From Clostridium sp. (GTDB lineage Bacteria > Bacillota > Clostridia > Lachnospirales > Lachnospiraceae): DNA of 29,351 bases. Each line of letters opens with the position of its first letter. The stretch's first letter is position 1. Under the pieces are notes generated by a model, which was given only the letters and a program-made list of their open reading frames with translations, was not told the origin of the DNA and did not search any database. Where the stretch lies: the NCBI GenBank assembly GCA_016302185.1, contig JAEDOC010000011.1, positions 1 through 29,351 on the forward strand, read 5' to 3'. Positions 24,229 to 29,351 of the stretch are shown piece by piece. A program made the position numbers and the translations under genes.

Positions 24229-25892
24229 TGCATTTCTTCCTTTACATAACCAGCCACATTTTTCGCATGATCCGCAATTCTCTCATAATTAGTGATAGCA
24301 TCCAGGAACAGGACTCCGCTTTCCAGCCGGCATTTTCCTTCCGATAACCGTTCCATATGGGATTCCCTCATCTCTTCCTCCAGCGTATCCACCTCTTCCT
24401 CCCAGCGGGCCGTCTGCCGAACCTTCAGCATCTCCCGTTCCTTTCTGGCTTCAATGGCATTCTCCACCGCTTTGATGGCTGCATCCGAAATTTCAGACAG
24501 CTCCTCCAGGCCGTGTTCCGAAAATGGATAGTGATTCTCCATCCTCTTTTTCGCCAGCTCTGCCAGATTCTCTGAATGATCGCCAATCCGTTCCAGATTG
24601 CCGATGGTGTAATACATATTTTTCACCATCAGATGCTGTTCGTCATTCAGAGACAGGTTGTTGATTTTCAGCAGATACTGAGTCAGAATCTTCTCCATCC
24701 GATCAATGGTGTCTTCATTGACAAATACCTCATCACAGAATGCCTGATTTTCCTCAATCAAAGCTGCGGTTGCAATCTTTAAATTGGCCAGGGCGATCCG
24801 TCCCATGGTAACAATCTCATTGCAGGCCGTATCAATGGCAAAGGACGGAGTCTCCAGAATACGATCGTCTAAATGGCGGATCATATCAGTCTCCACATCG
24901 CTGATCTTCATCTCCCGATCCGCCGGTTTCTCCTTCACCAGAAGATCAGAGGCCTTAACCAAAACCCCTGCAAATGGAAACAGCACCATGGTATTGGTAA
25001 TATTGAAGACGGTATGGAACATGGAGATTCCCACACTGTCTGCCGCGGAGGCAGCCAGATTCGGATGAACCACAAAAACAGCAAACATAAGGAAACCAAA
25101 AAGTATCGCGCCAAACACGTTAAAAAGCAGATGAATTACCGCAGCCCGCTTCGCTGTACGGCAGGTTCCGATACAGGATAACAGCGCCGTTACACAGGTA
25201 CCGATATTCTGACCGAGGGTGATGAACACCGCCGACTGCCAGTTTACCATTCCATTGATGGCCAGAGTCTGCAGAATACCGACGGAGGCCGAACTGCTCT
25301 GGATGATGGCTGTCACCACCATACCGGCCAGAATTCCGAGAAACGGATTCTGCCCCAGCACCCGGAACGCATTGATAAAAATCGGCGCTTCCCGGTAAGG
25401 CTTGATGGCACCGGACATGGAAGACAGACCGATAAACAGAAGGGCAAAACCAATCAGAATCTCAGCGCCCTCTTTCTTCCGGTGACTTTTGGCAAATATA
25501 GTAATAAAGGCACCAATACCGAACAGTGCCGGGGCGAAAAACTCCGGCTTCAGCACCTCGCCCCATTCGCTCATGGAAACAATCCAGCTGGTTACCGTGG
25601 TTCCGATATTGGCACCCATGATAATGCCGGTAGCCTGCAGAAGGTTAATAATCCCGGCATTTACAAAACCGACCACCATAACCGTAGTTGCAGAGCTGCT
25701 CTGAATAATTGCTGTTACCCCAGCACCCACCAGAACGCCAAGAAGGCGGTTGGAGGTAAGAATCTCCAAAAATTTCTGCAGACGGTTTCCGGCAAAACGC
25801 TGCAGGCCGTCTGCCATGGCATTCATGCCGTATAAAAACATTCCCAGACCGCCCACAAACTGGAATATCATCCCTAGCTCGTTGATTGACAT
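24225..25892 (-). CDS. Na+/phosphate cotransporter with C-terminal PhoU-like domain (NptA/YjbB type)
   Basis: A 555-residue inner-membrane transporter for inorganic phosphate. The two inverted-repeat halves of the Na/Pi-cotransporter fold are marked by QSSSA at 64-68 and 198-202, and by GANIGTT (93-99) and GQNIGTC (227-233). After the last helix (about 316), a cytoplasmic PhoU-like helical domain (345-550) contains the paired motifs ERIGDHSENLAE and ERIADHAKNVAG. In this family the direction of net flux varies between uptake and export, and sequence does not settle it. The ATG has GGGAG in front. It is the first gene of a probable operon with the response regulator and kinase that follow. Confidence 0.93.
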   Translation of the reverse strand: MSINELGMIFQFVGGLGMFLYGMNAMADGLQRFAGNRLQKFLEILTSNRLLGVLVGAGVTAIIQSSSATTVMVVGFVNAGIINLLQATGIIMGANIGTTVTSWIVSMSEWGEVLKPEFFAPALFGIGAFITIFAKSHRKKEGAEILIGFALLFIGLSSMSGAIKPYREAPIFINAFRVLGQNPFLGILAGMVVTAIIQSSSASVGILQTLAINGMVNWQSAVFITLGQNIGTCVTALLSCIGTCRTAKRAAVIHLLFNVFGAILFGFLMFAVFVVHPNLAASAADSVGISMFHTVFNITNTMVLFPFAGVLVKASDLLVKEKPADREMKISDVETDMIRHLDDRILETPSFAIDTACNEIVTMGRIALANLKIATAALIEENQAFCDEVFVNEDTIDRMEKILTQYLLKINNLSLNDEQHLMVKNMYYTIGNLERIGDHSENLAELAKKRMENHYPFSEHGLEELSEISDAAIKAVENAIEARKEREMLKVRQTARWEEEVDTLEEEMRESHMERLSEGKCRLESGVLFLDAITNYERIADHAKNVAGYVKEEMQ

Positions 25893-25956
25893 ACTTTTTC
25901 TCCCATCATAATATCATTTTTTCATTGTGTAGTATGTCATCACTATATCAAATCTA

Positions 25957-25996
25957 TGTAAAGTCAAAACCATGGGAATGTAAAATTTACGTAAAA
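25957..25996 (-). promoter_or_regulatory. PHO-box-like TTTTAC direct repeats upstream of the Na/Pi transporter
   Basis: On the minus strand, TTTTACG (starting 25996) and TTTTACA (starting 25985) are exactly 11 bases apart; TTTTGAC and TTTACA follow at 25969 and 25962. Direct repeats of 11-base period are how PhoB/PhoP regulators bind. The spacing from 25985 to 25962 is 23, close to two further turns. A possible -10, TATAGT, lies at 25942-25947. The remainder of 25893-26034 is AT-rich and shows no clear terminator. Confidence 0.4.
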
Positions 25997-26034
25997 TCAC
26001 GTTTTTTTACAAAAACTTTTCATTTCTTCTTCCG

Positions 26035-27030
26035 TTATTCCCTCCAGACCTCACGGTAAAAACGATAGGAATTTTTCCAGAAAATTTTCTCTACCTCTTC
26101 TTCTGTAAATCCATTGCGTTCCAGTGCTTCCCAAAGCAGGGAAAGCTTCGCCGGAGACTCCATCTCCAGCCGGCAGCCGATGCCGTCAAAATCCGATCCC
26201 AGCGCAATACAGTCGATTCCGCCTACCTGGTAGATATGATTGATGTGCCGGATCATATCTGCGACCCGGCTGGTTCCGCCGTCCGGATGACTGCCTTCCG
26301 CATCATTTAAAAAAGCGGCGCAGAAATTAATCCCCATGATGCCGCCCCGCTCCGAAAGCGTCCGGATCATTTCATCCGTCAGATTGCGCACGTGAGAAGC
26401 TACTGCCCTGGCATTGGAATGACTGGCCAGAAACGGCTTTTTCGTAACCCTTGCCACATCCCAGAAGCCGGCATCTCCCAGATGGGACACATCCACTGCC
26501 ATGCCCAGTTCCTCCATCAGCTCCACAAACTCCACGCCCTTCGGCTTCAGTCCACGCTCTGTCTCCGGAGCAAAGGCACCGGTCACCGGATCGATCCGGT
26601 TGGGCCAGGCCAGCTCATTCTCAAAATTCCAGGTCAGCGTCATCATCCGGGCACCCGCCCGGTAAAACTCTTTTAATTTCTCCGGATCTCCTTCACAGAC
26701 AGCCCCCTCCTCCAGCGTCAGAATCGCTGACATCCGCCCGTTTCTCTCATTTTCCAGCAGATCCGCTGTGGAAAACGCCTGACGAATCACCTCCGGATTG
26801 GCTGCCAGCTCCTGCTGAAAGGTGCGAAGAAGCTCCTTTCCGTACCGATAGGGTTCCTTCGTCCTTTTTATATACGTAAAAAGGGCGAAATTCTGCCCGA
26901 AGCATCCGCCCTTTTTCAGCCGCACCAGATCGATGTGGCCTGTATTCTCTTTTAGTTCTGCCTTCATGCCCTTCTGCCGTTTCTCATAGATGGCAGAAAT
27001 CGTGTCACAGTGCAAATCCATATATTTCAT
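26035..27030 (-). CDS. Membrane dipeptidase (renal dipeptidase, peptidase family M19)
   Basis: A 331-residue zinc dipeptidase fold. The metal ligands are visible: MDLHCDT near the N-terminus (His7, Asp9), LEEGAVCEGD (Glu), VDVSHLGD (His), ASHSNARAVA (His) and GSDFDGIG (Asp). The start is ATG 27028-27030, with GGGAGGAG 8 bases upstream; a TTG at 27036 would come too close to that site. No signal peptide is seen, so unlike mammalian dipeptidase it is probably cytoplasmic. Dipeptide hydrolysis in nutrition is the likely role. It follows the ABC permease by 42 bases with no terminator, so it may be co-transcribed with the efflux genes. Confidence 0.93.
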   Translation of the reverse strand: MKYMDLHCDTISAIYEKRQKGMKAELKENTGHIDLVRLKKGGCFGQNFALFTYIKRTKEPYRYGKELLRTFQQELAANPEVIRQAFSTADLLENERNGRMSAILTLEEGAVCEGDPEKLKEFYRAGARMMTLTWNFENELAWPNRIDPVTGAFAPETERGLKPKGVEFVELMEELGMAVDVSHLGDAGFWDVARVTKKPFLASHSNARAVASHVRNLTDEMIRTLSERGGIMGINFCAAFLNDAEGSHPDGGTSRVADMIRHINHIYQVGGIDCIALGSDFDGIGCRLEMESPAKLSLLWEALERNGFTEEEVEKIFWKNSYRFYREVWRE

Positions 27031-27072
27031 GTGCAAAGCTCCTCCCGAACCGGGTGTTGTGCTTTGATTTTA

Positions 27073-28257
27073 TCATTCACTTCGCAGAGCGTCAATGGGA
27101 TTTAACCCGGCGGCCCGTCTGGCCGGCATATAACCGAAGAGAAGGCCGATTCCCACTGATACCCCAAAGGAAAGAAGAATCGAGCCCAGTGTCGGCACCG
27201 CGGTCATCCCCATGAAATTTCCGATGACTCCGGTGAGTACACAGCCCGCTGCGATGCCTACCAGGCCACCGATGGAGCTGGTTACTGCTGCTTCAATGAC
27301 AAACTGCTGCAGAATGGTTCCTTTTTTCGCCCCCAGAGATTTTCGAATTCCTATCTCCCGGGTCCGTTCCGTCACGGATACCAGCATGATATTCATGACA
27401 CCTACACCGGCCACCAGAAGAGAGATGCCGGCGATACCCCCCAGCATCATGGACATCATGGCAATCATGGAATCCAGCGAATCCAGAAGCTCGCTCATCG
27501 CCGTGATCCGGTACAGATCCTCATTTTTAAAGATAGGATACAGGAAGTCACTTAACAGAGTTTTCACTATTTCCGTATCCCCGGTATCTTTTACGGTAAA
27601 CACATAATTATTGATGGTTCCGTTTCTGGACAGCTTTACCGCCGCCGTGTAGGGGAGATAGATAAAATCATCGCTGCCTCCCTCTTCCACCTCATCGCTT
27701 TCACTGGTCTGCCGCTCCACACAGCCTACCACCGTATATCCTTCGCCATTGATATGGATGGTCTCCCCTATCGCATTCTGCGCTCCGCCGCAGAGCTCGG
27801 AAGCCAGATAATAACCGATCACACAGACCTTCTGACGGGAGATCAGATCGGAATACTGAAGAAAACGTCCGGCGGTCAGATCCTGCTTTTTTAACTCTAA
27901 ATATTCCTCACTGACACCGCTGATGGTGGTGCCGGTCAGGGATTCATTCCCGTATTTTACCGTACCGCTCACTGACACGGATGGAGACATCTGATCAAAA
28001 TACTCCCGGTTTTCTTCATAAAATTCATACATCTCATCATCCGAAACGGAGCGGGTGCTTAAATTCACCAGATTCACATTCAGCTGATTCGTTCCCATAC
28101 TGGAGAAGCTGTCCTTCATATAAGACATCTGGCCATTGACCAGGCCCACCAGAATGATAACCGCTGCCACGCCGATGATAATACCCAGCATCGTCAGAAA
28201 GGAACGCATCTTATTGCTCCAGATGCTTTTCAGAGCCAGATGAAAGGATTTCAGCAT
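27073..28257 (-). CDS. MacB-like ABC permease (FtsX fold)
   Basis: A 394-residue membrane subunit of a tripartite-type exporter. One N-terminal helix (LTMLGIIIGVAAVIILVG) is followed by a large extracellular MacB-type periplasmic core (about 40-255). Three C-terminal helices (from GGIAGISLLVAGVGVMNIML) come next, with the ERTREIGIRKSLGAKK coupling loop that contacts the ATPase. The end, GYMPARRAAGLNPIDALRSE, is characteristic. The start is ATG 28255-28257, giving the usual MLKSF beginning and a GAGG site 9 bases upstream; ATG 28263 would leave only 3 bases. The gene overlaps the ATPase by 47 bases. Confidence 0.93.
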   Translation of the reverse strand: MLKSFHLALKSIWSNKMRSFLTMLGIIIGVAAVIILVGLVNGQMSYMKDSFSSMGTNQLNVNLVNLSTRSVSDDEMYEFYEENREYFDQMSPSVSVSGTVKYGNESLTGTTISGVSEEYLELKKQDLTAGRFLQYSDLISRQKVCVIGYYLASELCGGAQNAIGETIHINGEGYTVVGCVERQTSESDEVEEGGSDDFIYLPYTAAVKLSRNGTINNYVFTVKDTGDTEIVKTLLSDFLYPIFKNEDLYRITAMSELLDSLDSMIAMMSMMLGGIAGISLLVAGVGVMNIMLVSVTERTREIGIRKSLGAKKGTILQQFVIEAAVTSSIGGLVGIAAGCVLTGVIGNFMGMTAVPTLGSILLSFGVSVGIGLLFGYMPARRAAGLNPIDALRSE

Positions 28258-28969
28258 ACTCATTTACCTCACCGTCAAAATTAATCTGTCCGTCATGAAT
28301 CCGGACCACCCGCTTCGCCTCCAGCGCAATGGAGCTGTCATGAGTAATCATGACTATGGTATTTCCTTCCTGATTCAGTTCCTGCAAAAAGTTTAACACC
28401 TCCCGGCTGGTCCTGGAATCCAGTGCACCGGTGGGCTCATCCGCCAGAATCAGCGAAGGACTGCCGGCCAGCGCCCGGGCGATGGATACCCTCTGCTGCT
28501 GGCCGCCGGACAGCTGGGAAGGCTTGTTAGCCCATTTCTCCGCCAGCCCAACCTTCTCCAGGGCCTTCATGGCTCGTTCCCGGCGTTCCTTTTTTCCCAG
28601 ACCCGCATACAGAAGCGGAAGCTCCACATTCTCCAGAAGATTATCCTTCGGCAGCAGATTGTACTGCTGGAAAATAAAGCCGATCATCTTATTCCGAATC
28701 TCCGCCAGCTGGTTCTCCGACATATGGCTGACATCTTCACCGCCCAGATAGTATTCTCCGCTGGTTGGGACATCCAGGGCTCCGATGATATTCATCAGCG
28801 TGGATTTACCACTGCCGGATTTTCCGACAATTGCAACGAACTCTCCCCGGCGGATGGTAAGCGTGATTCCGTCATTGGCCCGCACCTCTTCCGAACCCAT
28901 CCGGTAGATTTTGTGAATATCCTTCAGTTCAATCAGCGGCCGCACCGGCTGTTCTGTTCTCTGTTCCAT
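28211..28969 (-). CDS. MacB/LolD-like ABC ATPase
   Basis: A 252-residue ATPase with Walker A GKSGSGKST (49-57), Q-loop FIFQQYNLLP, signature QLSGGQQQRVSIARAL, Walker B LILADEPTGALDSRTS and switch histidine in VMITHDSS. These match the exporter branch that works with MacB/FtsX-type permeases, not importers. The C-terminal 17-residue tail (NEYAEILSSGSEKHLEQ) is coded by DNA that also encodes the start of the permease in another frame. GGAGG precedes the ATG, 24 bases after the adaptor gene. Confidence 0.94.
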   Translation of the reverse strand: MEQRTEQPVRPLIELKDIHKIYRMGSEEVRANDGITLTIRRGEFVAIVGKSGSGKSTLMNIIGALDVPTSGEYYLGGEDVSHMSENQLAEIRNKMIGFIFQQYNLLPKDNLLENVELPLLYAGLGKKERRERAMKALEKVGLAEKWANKPSQLSGGQQQRVSIARALAGSPSLILADEPTGALDSRTSREVLNFLQELNQEGNTIVMITHDSSIALEAKRVVRIHDGQINFDGEVNEYAEILSSGSEKHLEQ

Positions 28970-28993
28970 TCTGTTTCCTCCTGCCGGCTTTTG

Positions 28994-29351
28994 TTATCCC
29001 CGGTTTCGGGGAGCGCCATTTCCGCTGCCACTTCCGCCGCCGTTCCAGTTTTTGTTTTCTCCGCCGGATCCTCCGCTTCCGCTGCCGGGTGGCATGGCAC
29101 CGGGCATACCCATACCGCCCATGCCATTCATTCCGGCATTTTTCGAATCATTTTCTGTCGGAACGCTGGTAGATGCCAGAGAAACCTCATCCCCTTCTTC
29201 CAGATCCCCGGACACAATCTCCACGTAATCCTCACTGATCAGTCCGGTCTCCACCTTCACCTCACGGAAGCCGGCCGGAACTCTTCCCTGTGACTCGGTT
29301 ACGGTATCATCCTTTACATAGACACTGTTTCCCCGCTGCAGGGCATCTGCC
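28994..29351 (-). CDS. Efflux adaptor (MacA/HlyD-like membrane fusion protein), C-terminal part only
   Basis: The gene enters from the right edge; only the last ~118 codons are visible. The piece NSVYVKDDTVTESQG followed by REVKVETGLISEDYVEIV and GDLEEGDEV is the membrane-proximal beta domain found at the end of MacA/YknX-type adaptors. It ends in a low-complexity Gly/Met/Ser/Asn/Pro tail (from about GMNGMGGMGMPGAMPPGSG). Adaptor-ATPase-permease order is standard for MacAB-like exporters, which in Gram-positives export peptides or give antimicrobial-peptide resistance. The substrate here is unknown. Confidence 0.9.
   Translation of the reverse strand, partial: ADALQRGNSVYVKDDTVTESQGRVPAGFREVKVETGLISEDYVEIVSGDLEEGDEVSLASTSVPTENDSKNAGMNGMGGMGMPGAMPPGSGSGGSGGENKNWNGGGSGSGNGAPRNRG

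Noticed and set aside
25960..26034. Rho-independent terminator after the dipeptidase gene
   Set aside because: Only A/T-rich short pairings without a GC-rich stem were seen.

Overview
The window reads as chromosome from an anaerobic, low-to-mid-GC Firmicute of the Clostridia, most like a Lachnospiraceae gut commensal. This rests on gene content and order (tepA-ftsK-murE-murF-priA-def-fmt-yugP-rsmB-rlmN-stp-prkC), on GGAGG-type ribosome binding sites, and on the style of the SH3-NlpC/P60, Na/Pi-PhoU and TrpX-like ABC proteins. No 16S or other species marker is present, so this is a family-level inference. All intact genes lie on the minus strand, so transcription runs from high to low coordinates. 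The only plus-strand gene is a decayed relic.

From the right (start of transcription) to the left: 29351-27073 is a tripartite macrolide-type/peptide efflux set (adaptor C-terminus, MacB-like ATPase, FtsX-fold permease). It is followed at 27030-26035 by a membrane-dipeptidase-family peptidase. 25892-22081 is a phosphate-flavoured operon: a Na/Pi cotransporter with a fused PhoU-like domain, translationally coupled to an OmpR/PhoB-type response regulator and a PhoR-type kinase. PHO-box-like direct repeats lie upstream. 21949-19098 is a TrpXYZ-type ABC importer operon with a strong sigma-A promoter that carries a perfect palindrome in its spacer and a near-copy downstream of the start site. 18559-19097 is the only gene-free stretch above 300 bases. 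It holds the promoter of the next operon and a roughly 336-base imperfect palindrome that can fold into a long stem capped by two hairpins. 18558-15236 holds two tandem paralogous cell-wall hydrolases, each with four SH3 domains and an NlpC/P60 catalytic domain, ending at a rho-independent terminator. 15048-14734 (plus) is a broken remnant of the N-terminal acetyltransferase domain of citrate lyase ligase (CitC).

From 14557 to the left edge runs a dense housekeeping block with overlapping or nearly touching genes. It begins with a ClpP-fold TepA-like protease and the DNA translocase FtsK/SpoIIIE. The cell-wall ligases MurE and MurF follow, then the replication-restart helicase PriA. Peptide deformylase, methionyl-tRNA formyltransferase, the Zn membrane protease YugP, and the RNA methyltransferases RsmB and RlmN come next. 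The block ends with the PP2C phosphatase Stp and the start of the Ser/Thr kinase PrkC. It links envelope synthesis, chromosome segregation, translation and cell-wall signalling in one probable supra-operon.

The items most worth following are the large palindromic element, the two-site palindrome at the ABC-importer promoter, the MurE that carries DNSR in place of the canonical DNPR motif, the internally duplicated SH3-NlpC pair, and the decayed citC. No phage, insertion sequence with a transposase, CRISPR array, tRNA or rRNA was found.
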